A stretch of 64,000 nt of DNA from Bacteroidota bacterium (GTDB lineage Bacteria; Bacteroidota; Bacteroidia; Chitinophagales; BACL12), in assembly GCA_016706255.1 (NCBI GenBank), contig JADJJZ010000030.1:124001-188000 (forward strand). Reading direction: 5' to 3'. Position numbers and translations under genes: made by a program. The first letter of the stretch is position 1. Each line of letters opens with the position of its first letter. Positions 18,695 through 27,894 of this stretch are shown one piece after another. Under the pieces are notes generated by a model that was given only the letters and a program-made list of their open reading frames with translations, was not told where the DNA came from and searched no databases.

Positions 18695-21646
18695 TTATAA
18701 TTTAAGATTTGCACTGATTGAATAAATGCGTGGTCGCGGATAAATTGTTTTATCGATACCCGTTGCAATTTCAGGATCTAAACCTGAATATGGTGAAATC
18801 ACAAATACATTCTGAACAATTGCAGAAACAGTTAATGAGGCATTATCATTAAATACTTTCCCTACATCATATCCAACACTAAAATTATCCATGCGCACAA
18901 ACGATGCATTTTCAATGTAATAATCAGATAACAACTGATAAGTTTGGAATTCTGTTTCTAAATAATTTGTAGAAAGATTTTGCATATAACTACTCGCAGG
19001 AATGTTTTGATAAACGCCGCGTGTTGAAGAAATGTTATTATACATGTATTTACCAAATTCGCCGCGTAACGAAAAGCCAACAGACCATTTTTTATAACGG
19101 AAACTTGTATAAAACCCTGCATAAAAATCCGGTGTTGGGCTTTTTCCTTGAATTAAATCATCTGCATTTATAATTGAATCATTATTTTGGTCAACATATT
19201 CTCCTTCAATTGGATTGCCATCCTCATCATATACCTGCTCATACATGTAAAATGTATTTGCCGAATAACCAACAGCTTGTATTTGTACTTTATTTCCAAT
19301 ACCGCCATCAATATCGCCAACTAAAATTCCCGGTGAATTAGGGTCGGCAACTTTGGTTAAATTGGTAATTTCATTTTTATTAACCGTTCCATTAATGCCA
19401 AATTCAAGATTCATATCTTTTTTGTTGATGGCAACAATATTAATATTAGCTTCTACACCCATGTTTTCCATACTGCCAACATTGGTTAAAATTTTGTTGG
19501 TAAAGTTGGTTCCTGCAGGAATTGAAATAGTTGCTAATAAATCGTCAGTAATTTTTTTATACACATCTAAACTACCGGAAACTTTATCGCCGGCAAATCC
19601 GAAGTCGATACCTACGTTGTAACTTGATGTTTCTTCCCATTTAATATTTGGATCATAACCATCAGGACGGAGTAAATAATAAAATACATCGCCAAACTGA
19701 TATTGTGCTGTAGATGTACTTGAATCATAATTTGCGATATATGGATAGTCGTTAAAAATATCCTGCTGACCGGTTACACCGAAACCTGCTCTGAATTTTA
19801 AATACATTTTTGAATCGCTCATGAATTTTTCATCACTCACCAACCAAGCAACTGCAACTGACGGGAATAAACCCCAACGGTTTTCAGGACTAAATCTTGA
19901 AGAACCATCTTCTCGTATCGTTGCAGTTAAAAGGTATTTTGAATTCAGGGTATAATTTAAACGGCCATAAAAAGATATCAGCGCGTTTTCAGTTTCTGTA
20001 GGAATACCCGCAGGTGTTATTGTATCACCCGCAAAATTTAAACTGGCAAACGCAGGTTCTTTTCTTGTCCAAAACTGATAAGAATAACCCGCAGTAAAAT
20101 CAATTTTGCTTTTTATTGAATTCACATCTTTTTTATAGTTCAGATATGCTTCCAACAAACGGTTGTCTTTACTTTGCTCATATTGATTATTCACGCCACC
20201 ATTTGAAAAACTGGAAGCAGCTTCTTCCGGAACAACTATTGTTCCTGCACTGCGCGACATATCTAAACCACCGTTTACAACACCGTGTAAATCTTTCATT
20301 AATTCAAAATCCAGTTTAATGTTACCAATAAAACGGTTTACATTACTTTCATCATCGCGCTGATTTAATAAACCAACCGGATTTTTTGGAGCTAATGAAA
20401 TTAATCCTGCAGCATTTTGCCATTCATAATATCCACCATAAATTGATGCAGCATCATAAACCGGTTTGGTTGGGTCAAATGTAATTGCCGTACCAATAGA
20501 TCCCTGATCTGCAAAAAAGTTATCGGTATGAAAAAATTTACCGTTAGCGTCGGTTTTTAATTTACCATTAAAATAAGAAGGATTTAATGCAAGTGATGCA
20601 CCCATTCTGTTTAATTGTGAACGGTCTAACACACCTTGCTCCATCATGTATTCCAGGTTTAAACGATAAGGTAAATTTTTAACCCCGCCGTAAAAAGTAA
20701 TATCATTATCGGTAACAATACCTAAACGGTAAAGTTCACTTTGCCAATCGGTATTTTCTGTTCCTAATAATGCCTGTTGTGTTGCTGTTCCATTTGTATT
20801 AATTACATCACGTAATTCATCTGCTGTTAATACATCAACTGTTTGGGTAACAGTAGCAAACGATTCGGTTGTTGAAACATCAATATGTAATTTGGAATCA
20901 GAAAATCCTTTTTTAGTTGTAACAATAATTACCCCATTTGCTGCACGTGAACCATAAATAGCTGCTGCCGATGCATCTTTTAAAATGGTGATGTTTTCAA
21001 TATCATCCGGGTTAATCAAACTTAATGCATTACCGGAACCCGAAATACCATTATTATCAATTGGCACACCATCAATTACAATTAAAGGATCGTTACTTGC
21101 ATTTAATGAAGTACCGCCTCGTATTCTGATTCGGCTGCCGGCTCCCGGCATACCGCTGTTAGATGTAATTTGAACCCCTGAAACCTTTCCAACAATTAAC
21201 TGCTCCGGTGTTGTTACATTTCCTGTTTGGAAATCTTTAACACCCACATTGGTAATTGAACCGGTTAAGTCTTTCGATTTTACCGTTCCATAACCAACTA
21301 CAATTGCGGTTTCTAACATCAATGCGTCTTCTTCCATCGCTAAATCCTTCTTCATATTTTGACCTGAAGCAAGTGTAACGGTTTCAGTAATTTTTTTGAA
21401 CCCGATGTAAGTGTATGTAATAACATACGTTCCCGGAGCTTCAAATGCAAGATTGTAAACACCGTCGATGTCGGAAATGGTACCTTGCCCTGTGCCATCA
21501 ATTAATACAGTAACACCCGGAAGCGTTTCACCACGCGGGTCTGTAATAGTTCCCGATAATGTAGCAGCCTGACCCCAAACGAAGGCAGACAGCGACATAC
21601 CCACCAGAACAAAAGTGCTTTTGACTAGTAAATAAACATTCTTCAT
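18695..21646 (-). CDS. SusC/RagA-type TonB-dependent outer-membrane transporter
   Basis: A 983-residue barrel that imports oligosaccharides across the outer membrane using TonB. After the signal peptide (ending FVWGQ), residues 28-105 form a carboxypeptidase-D-like regulatory domain (LSGTITDPRGETLPGVTV). The TonB plug follows (ETAIVVGYGTVKSKDLTGSI, RIRIRGGTSL, PLIVIDGVPI), then a long beta-barrel ending in a C-terminal aromatic/hydrophobic strand (YSISANLKL). It leads the susC-susD-susA-like run. No anti-sigma-interacting N-terminal extension is evident, and no SusR, HTCS or ECF regulator gene is adjacent, so control of this locus lies elsewhere. Confidence 0.94.
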   Translation of the reverse strand: MKNVYLLVKSTFVLVGMSLSAFVWGQAATLSGTITDPRGETLPGVTVLIDGTGQGTISDIDGVYNLAFEAPGTYVITYTYIGFKKITETVTLASGQNMKKDLAMEEDALMLETAIVVGYGTVKSKDLTGSITNVGVKDFQTGNVTTPEQLIVGKVSGVQITSNSGMPGAGSRIRIRGGTSLNASNDPLIVIDGVPIDNNGISGSGNALSLINPDDIENITILKDASAAAIYGSRAANGVIIVTTKKGFSDSKLHIDVSTTESFATVTQTVDVLTADELRDVINTNGTATQQALLGTENTDWQSELYRLGIVTDNDITFYGGVKNLPYRLNLEYMMEQGVLDRSQLNRMGASLALNPSYFNGKLKTDANGKFFHTDNFFADQGSIGTAITFDPTKPVYDAASIYGGYYEWQNAAGLISLAPKNPVGLLNQRDDESNVNRFIGNIKLDFELMKDLHGVVNGGLDMSRSAGTIVVPEEAASSFSNGGVNNQYEQSKDNRLLEAYLNYKKDVNSIKSKIDFTAGYSYQFWTRKEPAFASLNFAGDTITPAGIPTETENALISFYGRLNYTLNSKYLLTATIREDGSSRFSPENRWGLFPSVAVAWLVSDEKFMSDSKMYLKFRAGFGVTGQQDIFNDYPYIANYDSSTSTAQYQFGDVFYYLLRPDGYDPNIKWEETSSYNVGIDFGFAGDKVSGSLDVYKKITDDLLATISIPAGTNFTNKILTNVGSMENMGVEANINIVAINKKDMNLEFGINGTVNKNEITNLTKVADPNSPGILVGDIDGGIGNKVQIQAVGYSANTFYMYEQVYDEDGNPIEGEYVDQNNDSIINADDLIQGKSPTPDFYAGFYTSFRYKKWSVGFSLRGEFGKYMYNNISSTRGVYQNIPASSYMQNLSTNYLETEFQTYQLLSDYYIENASFVRMDNFSVGYDVGKVFNDNASLTVSAIVQNVFVISPYSGLDPEIATGIDKTIYPRPRIYSISANLKL

Positions 21647-21843
21647 GAACTTTTAGATTTGGTTTTAAAAAAATATCAGATATAATTTCATACGTTCACC
21701 AGAGATAAGGAGTGCAGCGACTGAAATTCTATGCAATTTTACTAATTGTTAATCGTAAAATAAGTCTTTTTGTAAGGAATTTATACGAATTTTTACTTAC
21801 TTAAATTTATGATGGGTAAAACAAGCAGTTATTAAATATTCGA

Positions 21844-21851
21844 TAAATTTG
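21844..21851 (+). promoter_or_regulatory. -7 promoter element of the FG-GAP gene
   Basis: TAAATTTG fits TAnnTTTG and ends 8 bases before the proposed TTG start at 21860. The leader would be almost absent. Confidence 0.45.
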
Positions 21852-21859
21852 GAGGCCAA

Positions 21860-24370
21860 TTGGCGTTCACATTGACAAAACAGCAATTTTTTAATTTTTT
21901 CTCTTTTTTGATATTGCTTTCCCCAATCGCTCCAAAAGGGTTGGCGATCGCGCAAAATGCCCTGTTTACAAGCATTCCGGCCGAATATTCCGGTATTGGT
22001 TTTGATAATGTTTTGGTCGAATCTGCTACGGCTAACGTTTATTTATATCAATATATGTACAATGGTGGCGGCATTGCTGCAGGCGATATTAATAATGATG
22101 GCCTCACCGATTTGTTTTTTACCGGCAATATGGTAAGCGACAGGTTGTATTTGAATAAAGGAAATTTACAGTTTGAAGATATTACAAAATCTGCCCTGCC
22201 AAATGAACCCACTGGTTGGAGTACGGGCACTACAATGGCCGATGTAAATGGTGATGGTTGGTTAGATATTTATGTGTGCCGCTCAGGTCAGTTTTCAACC
22301 GTTAACCGAACAAACCTTTTGTATATCAATAACGGAAATAATACATTTTCTGAACAGGCAGAAAAATATGGTTTAAATGATTCTGCATTTTCTACACAAG
22401 CAGCTTTTTTTGATATGGATGCTGATGGCGATTTAGATATGTTTTTATTAAACCATGCTGTTGTTCAACCACGAAGTTTAATATTGGGGGATTTACGCTA
22501 TCAGCGAAATGAATTTGCAGGAAATAAATTATTTAGAAACGATAATGGATTTTTTACCGATATCAGCATCGCCGCAGGAATTAAAGGCAATCTGGTAAAC
22601 TTTGGTTTAGGATTGAGTATTGGAGATATTAATAATGATAATTATCCCGACATTTATGTTACCAACGACTATCGCGAACAGGATTTTTTATATCTCAACA
22701 ATAAAAACGGAACCTTTACCGAAGTGCTTAATAAACAAATAGGTCATATTCCGCTATTTTCTATGGGTTGCGATATGGCTGATATTAATAATGATGGTTT
22801 ACTCGATTTATTTGTTGCCGATATGTTGCCGGAAGATAATTTCCGACAGAAAAAATTGAAAGGCCCGCTTCGATATGACGCCTATGAAATGAGTATAGAA
22901 CTTGGTTACTATCACCAGATTATGCACAACATGTTACAGCTCAATAATGGTAATGGCACATTCTCTGAAATAGCCTACAGCGCTGGAGTTGCGGCTACCG
23001 ACTGGAGTTGGGCTCCCCTTATTGCCGATTTTGATAACGATGGAATTTCCGACTTATATATCACTAACGGATATCGTCACGATTTTACCGATATGGATTT
23101 TATTAAATATGGTTACGGTGAAGTAGAAAAAGAAGCTCAGGCTGCAGGAAAAGAAATTAATACGCTCGATCTGGTTAACAGTATGGATGAATTAAAAATC
23201 AGTAATTATTTATTTTTAGGAACAGAAGAAATTAAATTTAAAAATATTACAGCATCCTCCGGCGCAAATATTCCTTCTTTTTCAAATGGTGGCGTGTATG
23301 CCGATTTAGATAATGATGGCGACCTCGATTTAATTGTAAATAATATTAATGATACCGCTTTTGTTTTTAGAAATAATAGTGAATCAATAAACAACAATCA
23401 TTATCTGAAATTTAAATTTAAAAGTAGTTCCAAAAATGCTTCATGTATCGGTACAAGAATAAATATTAGCACAACCGATAAAATAATTACCAGAGAGTTA
23501 ATGCCGACTCGCGGATTTCAATCTTCTGTGGAACCAATAATTCATGTTGGATTAGGCGAGATTAAAACAGTAGATGTTGAAATTATTTTCCCATCAGGAA
23601 AACGAATTTTTTTATCCAATCAAACAGTTGATACTCTTTTAATTTTAGATGAGCAACAGGCAAATTTGGTAATGCCTTCTCATAAATTACAGTCCAATTT
23701 ATTTGAAGATGTAACAACTTCGGTTTTAAATTACGCACACAACGAAACAGCTTATATCGATTATAAACGTGAACCACTTTTGCCTTATAAACTTTCAGAA
23801 CAAGGCCCGAAACTGGCTGTTGGCGATCTTAACAGTGATGGTTTAGATGATGTTTTTATTTGCGGCGCAAAAAATAAAAAAGCCAAATTATATCTCGCAA
23901 GCCCCGATGGTACGTTTAATCCGGTTGCAGGTGCAATTTGGGAAGCTGACTCTGCTCTTGAAGACATAGATGCCGTTATTTTTGATGTAAATGGTGATAA
24001 ACTGAACGACCTATATGTGGTAAGTGGCAGTAATGAGTATGAAACGGGCTCCGGAATGTATCAGGACCGGCTCTATATCAATTCCGGTAATGGTGTTTTT
24101 ATCTCGGCAACAAATAATTTACCCAATCTCGATTTTAGCAAATCTTGTGTAAAAACGAACGATTTGGATGGCGATGGCGATTTGGACCTTTTTTTGGGGG
24201 GGAAGTTAATACCGGGCAAATATCCACTTGCGCCGCAAAGCATGATACTGTTAAATAATAATGGCATTTTTTCTGACGTAACTGATAATTATTGCCCAGA
24301 ACTGCACAATCTCGGAGCCGTGAACGATGCTGTTTTTGCAGATATTAATGGCGATAAAAAAATGATTTGA
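21860..24370 (+). CDS. FG-GAP/VCBS repeat protein with ASPIC domain, N-terminal part (frameshifted)
   Basis: An 836-codon frame encodes a secreted multi-repeat protein. A hydrophobic N-terminus (ending GLAIAQ) is followed by many calcium-binding-type FG-GAP/VCBS repeats (DINNDGLTDLFF, DVNGDGWLDIYV, DMDADGDLDMFL, DLDNDGDLDLIV and more) forming a beta-propeller. An ASPIC/UnbV segment lies at about 535-595 (RELMPTRGFQSS, IHVGLGE). The frame stops inside a further repeat (FADINGDKK) just after seven A at 24356-24362; one more A would continue as DKKNDLIIVGDW into the next frame. The start is probably TTG at 21860, since no ATG precedes the signal peptide. Such proteins often accompany SusCD loci; the ligand is unknown. 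Confidence 0.8.
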   Translation: MAFTLTKQQFFNFFSFLILLSPIAPKGLAIAQNALFTSIPAEYSGIGFDNVLVESATANVYLYQYMYNGGGIAAGDINNDGLTDLFFTGNMVSDRLYLNKGNLQFEDITKSALPNEPTGWSTGTTMADVNGDGWLDIYVCRSGQFSTVNRTNLLYINNGNNTFSEQAEKYGLNDSAFSTQAAFFDMDADGDLDMFLLNHAVVQPRSLILGDLRYQRNEFAGNKLFRNDNGFFTDISIAAGIKGNLVNFGLGLSIGDINNDNYPDIYVTNDYREQDFLYLNNKNGTFTEVLNKQIGHIPLFSMGCDMADINNDGLLDLFVADMLPEDNFRQKKLKGPLRYDAYEMSIELGYYHQIMHNMLQLNNGNGTFSEIAYSAGVAATDWSWAPLIADFDNDGISDLYITNGYRHDFTDMDFIKYGYGEVEKEAQAAGKEINTLDLVNSMDELKISNYLFLGTEEIKFKNITASSGANIPSFSNGGVYADLDNDGDLDLIVNNINDTAFVFRNNSESINNNHYLKFKFKSSSKNASCIGTRINISTTDKIITRELMPTRGFQSSVEPIIHVGLGEIKTVDVEIIFPSGKRIFLSNQTVDTLLILDEQQANLVMPSHKLQSNLFEDVTTSVLNYAHNETAYIDYKREPLLPYKLSEQGPKLAVGDLNSDGLDDVFICGAKNKKAKLYLASPDGTFNPVAGAIWEADSALEDIDAVIFDVNGDKLNDLYVVSGSNEYETGSGMYQDRLYINSGNGVFISATNNLPNLDFSKSCVKTNDLDGDGDLDLFLGGKLIPGKYPLAPQSMILLNNNGIFSDVTDNYCPELHNLGAVNDAVFADINGDKKMI

Positions 24371-25176
24371 TAATAGTTGGCGACTGGATGCCTGTTCAGA
24401 TTTTTATTCGAACAGGCAATCGTTTTGTAAATACCACTCAAAAAGCAGGAATGAACTATACCTCGGGTTGGTGGAACACTATTGCTGCTGCCGACCTGGA
24501 TGATGATGGCGATATCGATTTAATTGGCGGTAATCGAGGCACCAATCATCCAATTTTTGCTGATAAACAACATCCTGCAACCATTTATACGGCTGATATC
24601 GATGCAAATAGCACCATCGACCCAATTATTACCTATTTTTTTAACGATGGTAAAAGTTATCCGTATGCATCTAAAGATGATATGTTGGACCAGATTCCCG
24701 GCCTGAAAAAACCTTTTGTTTATTATAAAGATTATGCTGCCGCAACAATGTCGAAATTATTTCCCGGCATAAATTCCGACTCGCTGCCACAGTTAAATGC
24801 TTATCAATTTGAATCCGCTATTTTCAGAAATAATGGAAACGGTACTTTTTCAATTGAAATATTGCCTCCTCAAGCACAATATTTTCCTGTAAATAGCATC
24901 CTTATTCGAGATTTTAATGAAGATGGTTTTCAAGATATCCTTATTGCAGGTAATAATTATGATATTCGGCCTGAAAGTGGAAGAATTGATGCGGGGTTTG
25001 GTCTACTGCTAAATGGAAATGCAAATCATGATTTTACTGCGGTTCCATCTTTAAAAAGTAATGTATTTATTCCCGGTGAAACCCGCGATATGCAGATTGT
25101 TTCCATAAATAGAAAACATTATTTAATGATAGCTAAAAACCATGGCAGTTTACAGGTTTTGCAATTAAGTAATTAA
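24367..25176 (+). CDS. FG-GAP/VCBS repeat protein, C-terminal part after frameshift
   Basis: This 269-codon frame continues the preceding protein. It opens mid-domain with IIVGDWMPVQIF, has no signal peptide or proper start (the first usable codon is TTG) and carries further repeats (DLDDDGDIDLIGG, DFNEDGFQDILIAGN). Joined to the upstream frame by one extra base it gives about 1105 residues, a normal length for this secreted family. On its own it would be a nonfunctional fragment. Whether the gene is truly broken, misassembled at a homopolymer, or read by slippage cannot be told from sequence. Confidence 0.75.
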   Translation: MIIVGDWMPVQIFIRTGNRFVNTTQKAGMNYTSGWWNTIAAADLDDDGDIDLIGGNRGTNHPIFADKQHPATIYTADIDANSTIDPIITYFFNDGKSYPYASKDDMLDQIPGLKKPFVYYKDYAAATMSKLFPGINSDSLPQLNAYQFESAIFRNNGNGTFSIEILPPQAQYFPVNSILIRDFNEDGFQDILIAGNNYDIRPESGRIDAGFGLLLNGNANHDFTAVPSLKSNVFIPGETRDMQIVSINRKHYLMIAKNHGSLQVLQLSN

Positions 25177-25188
25177 CCGCTTTTCAAA

Positions 25189-25872
25189 TCAGCTTCTGCC
25201 AATTAAATGCATAAACGTTTTTTTGTAGGTTTCTGATACCGGTATTCTGATATTGCCAATTTTAATCCGCTCCTTTTCTATAGATTCGATTTTATCTATT
25301 CCTATCATGTATGATTTATGCACACGACAAACAATATTGGCCGGTATCATTTCTTCCAACTCTTTAAATGTTTGCAGCGTCATAATATTTTTATCCTTCA
25401 AAAATATTCTTCTGTAATCCCTCATTCCTTCTATATATAAAATATCCTGCAGCATAATTTTTTCCAGGCGATATTCTGTTTTTATAAAAACATATTTAAT
25501 ATCTCCGCTTTCAATTTTAGTAGTAAACAATTGCGCCTTTTCTACAGCCTGAAAAAAACGTTCAAACGTAAACGGTTTTAATAGATAGTCTGTTACATTT
25601 AATTCGTATCCCTTTAAAGCATATTCATGATAAGCCGTTGTAATAATTACTGCACATTCCGGTTTTGCTGCTTCCAGCATTTGTATACCCGATAATTCAC
25701 CAAGATTAATATCCAGAAACAATAAATCAACCTTATTAGTTTTCAAATACAATAAAGCATCAACACCATTGTCGAAAGTTGCTTCCAGATTTAAAAAGGG
25801 TAACTTTTCCACGTAGCCCTTTGTCCGCTCCAATGCCAGTGGTTCATCCTCAACTATAATACAATGCATCAT
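25189..25872 (-). CDS. LytTR-family response regulator
   Basis: A 227-residue transcription regulator. Residues 3-120 form a receiver domain with acidic pocket E8-D9-E10, phosphoacceptor D54 (LLFLDINLG) and a conserved Lys in YLLKPF. Residues about 130-225 form a LytTR DNA-binding domain (ILYIEGMRDYRRIFLKD, then CRVHKSYMIGIDKIESIEKERI). Its start overlaps the stop of the upstream kinase gene as ATGA, so the two are translationally coupled. The cognate sensor is therefore almost certainly the 352-residue kinase. Targets are unknown; the ABC transporter genes upstream on the same strand are one candidate. Confidence 0.93.
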   Translation of the reverse strand: MMHCIIVEDEPLALERTKGYVEKLPFLNLEATFDNGVDALLYLKTNKVDLLFLDINLGELSGIQMLEAAKPECAVIITTAYHEYALKGYELNVTDYLLKPFTFERFFQAVEKAQLFTTKIESGDIKYVFIKTEYRLEKIMLQDILYIEGMRDYRRIFLKDKNIMTLQTFKELEEMIPANIVCRVHKSYMIGIDKIESIEKERIKIGNIRIPVSETYKKTFMHLIGRS

Positions 25873-26927
25873 AATATGTCGATTTTTAATTCTACTTTAT
25901 ACAAACCATTTTCAGCGCTCACGGCCAACGAATGTCGTTCAGGATATAATAATTGTAATCGTTTTCTTATCAAACCATCCCCAAGTCCGCTATGCTCATC
26001 GTGGTCGTTAGTAATCGTATTAAAATTATTAATACAACAAAATAGTATCGTTTGTTTGTCAACAGCAATTTTAATGTCTATCGCAGGTTTTGCTTTTTTA
26101 TCGCTAACATGTTTAAATGCATTTTCAATAAAAGGAATAAACAACATTGGCGCTATTGTTAGGTTCGGAGCTTCTCCTTGAACATTTAAATGCACATAAT
26201 CCGGATTATTACTTCTTATTTTATGTAGCGCAATAAATTTATTGATATATTCCAATTCTTTACTAAATAATATTCTTTCCGGCTTGGTTTCATACAACAT
26301 AAAACGCATAATATCCGAAAGCTGATTTAAATAGGCTGATGCCATAACCGGATCTTTGGTTATCAGCACATCAATATTATTAATTGTATTAAATAAAAAA
26401 TGCGGATTAATTTGCGATTTTACCAACGCGAGTTCCATTTCAAAGTTTTTCCTGTTTAAATCCTCTTTCAATTTTATTTCAGAATACCAGGTTATAAAGC
26501 CACGCATTACCAAGCCTACAACACCATTCAACATGGCAACAAACGACAAAAAAGCTAACATCGATAAAGCAGTCGCAAAATTTTTATCCAGAAAAAAATG
26601 GTAGCCTAAAAATAAATTAGTGGAACCCACCAGCGCACCAATTATCGCCGAACTAACTGCTACCACAACCGCACCAATAAAAAAGGCAACGATTTTTCGT
26701 TTGTGTAAAAATTTAGAAAACAAAATGGTGTAATATCCATAAAAACAAAACACCCCCGGCAAAATGGTTGTGGCTGTCATCATTCGATACCAGTTCCATA
26801 CTGACATGTTTTCATCATTATTATTATATCCTGCAGCCGCATTGCTTAATCCAAACAACACCGTCAGCAATAACATAAAAATAAGCCAATACCCAATATG
26901 TAATAAAACAATAACCGGCTTTTTCAT
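25869..26927 (-). CDS. LytS-type sensor histidine kinase
   Basis: A 352-residue membrane kinase. Four hydrophobic segments lie at about 7-30, 52-72, 80-105 and 117-142. The phosphoacceptor region has H176 in SQINPHFLFNTINN, the signature of the His_kinase (LytS/YehU) family, followed by LSDIMRFMLYE and an ATPase domain with the N-box PFIENAFKHV and a G-box GLGDGLIRKRL. There is no periplasmic sensory domain, so it probably senses a membrane state or a partner protein. It precedes and overlaps the LytTR regulator by 4 bases. Its promoter lies next to a 166-base near-palindrome. Confidence 0.92.
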   Translation of the reverse strand: MKKPVIVLLHIGYWLIFMLLLTVLFGLSNAAAGYNNNDENMSVWNWYRMMTATTILPGVFCFYGYYTILFSKFLHKRKIVAFFIGAVVVAVSSAIIGALVGSTNLFLGYHFFLDKNFATALSMLAFLSFVAMLNGVVGLVMRGFITWYSEIKLKEDLNRKNFEMELALVKSQINPHFLFNTINNIDVLITKDPVMASAYLNQLSDIMRFMLYETKPERILFSKELEYINKFIALHKIRSNNPDYVHLNVQGEAPNLTIAPMLFIPFIENAFKHVSDKKAKPAIDIKIAVDKQTILFCCINNFNTITNDHDEHSGLGDGLIRKRLQLLYPERHSLAVSAENGLYKVELKIDIL

Positions 26928-26931
26928 TTTT

Positions 26932-26965
26932 CAAATGTATGTTTAATTTCTAGAACTCATCTCAA
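26932..26965 (-). promoter_or_regulatory. Promoter of the kinase-regulator pair
   Basis: On the - strand, TACATTTG at 26932-26939 fits the -7 consensus and ends only 4 bases before the ATG at 26927. A TTG at 26963-26965 lies 23 bases further upstream, within the end of the palindromic element. The message would be nearly leaderless. Confidence 0.5.
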
Positions 26966-27117
26966 AAATAGGTTTGTGTTAGTATTTTCAAGTATTCGCT
27001 CTTTAGCCGAGGCGCTTGAAGCAGCCCATACTGGAGGAAGTACGGGCAATTCAAGCAACGAAGGATAAAGAGCGAAGACGCAGAAAAGACGTCAAAGGTA
27101 TTTTTGAGTCGAGTTCT
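26952..27117. repeat. 166-base near-palindromic element (MITE-like or structured RNA)
   Basis: The left and right halves are imperfect reverse complements along almost their full length. The outer arms are AGAACTCATCTCAAAAATA and its mirror ending GAGTTCT, the middle arms TTCGCTCTTTAGCC and GGATAAAGAGCGAA, and the inner arms GCCCATACT and AGTACGGGC. It lies between the kinase promoter and the 3' end of the ABC permease gene. The geometry fits a foldback MITE or a long RNA hairpin. No clear target-site duplication is visible, and no second copy occurs in the window. Confidence 0.75.
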
Positions 27118-27122
27118 ATTAA

Positions 27123-27890
27123 TCACCCTTTTTCCGAACGATTTATATATATCACATAGCTTATAACGGTAAACACCGCAAAATAACCTAAGCTCCAGAA
27201 ATAAATATTTACGCGACTCATCATTTCAGGCGAACCCATTATGGTGAGCGGACTATAACTGAACGGACTCAGATAAGCATGTTCCCAGCTTCCAATTAAA
27301 ATTAACGTGGTAACCAGAAACATTAAGCCAACACCTATCGGTACCAGGAAATTTTTAAACCGCAAACTAATTAAAAACTGGAAAGCCAATACAGGCAAAC
27401 AGGTAATTAATATTTTACCATTATTCATCAATAAGTCCTTAAAAGGAAATGTTGAATTTGGCAATTGTTTATCAAATATCAACGACGGAACGATGCCGGA
27501 TAAAATAAATGCGATATTGAAATAAATAAAAAACTGAAGCGTAAGCCCTATAATAACAATAAACTTAGCCGTAAAAATGGTGCTATACTTTTGAGGTGTT
27601 GTATGTAATTGTTTCCAGGTATTATTTCTAAATTCCATTTGTGTTATTAAACTCGTTGCCAATATCAGCCCCATAGGCAATAAAAAAACTACCATCGATT
27701 GCCATACCTGAAAAAAATGTGCCGTCCACAAATTAGTATCTTCTCCATAAGTACTAATTGTTTTATGGTTATATATAAATCCAATCAAAAAAACAATGGG
27801 TATAAATAAGCCGCCAACCAGACTAAGCCATGCACCGGCGCTTTTGCGTGTTTTTAACCATTCGCTTTGAATACTATTTATCAATTGCAT
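27123..27890 (-). CDS. ABC-2 type transporter permease, BcrB/lantibiotic-immunity-like
   Basis: A 255-residue membrane protein with about six hydrophobic segments (LSLVGGLFIPIVFLIGF, MVVFLLPMGLILATSLI, IGVGLMFLVTTLILIGSW and others). MEFRNNTWKQLHTTPQKYSTIFTAK is the cytosolic coupling-helix region seen in ABC-2 permeases of the LanE/BcrB type, which export peptides or protect against them. It starts 4 bases after the ATPase gene on the same strand, so the two form one exporter. The near-palindrome follows its stop. The substrate is unknown. Confidence 0.85.
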   Translation of the reverse strand: MQLINSIQSEWLKTRKSAGAWLSLVGGLFIPIVFLIGFIYNHKTISTYGEDTNLWTAHFFQVWQSMVVFLLPMGLILATSLITQMEFRNNTWKQLHTTPQKYSTIFTAKFIVIIGLTLQFFIYFNIAFILSGIVPSLIFDKQLPNSTFPFKDLLMNNGKILITCLPVLAFQFLISLRFKNFLVPIGVGLMFLVTTLILIGSWEHAYLSPFSYSPLTIMGSPEMMSRVNIYFWSLGYFAVFTVISYVIYINRSEKG

Positions 27891-27894
27891 ATTA

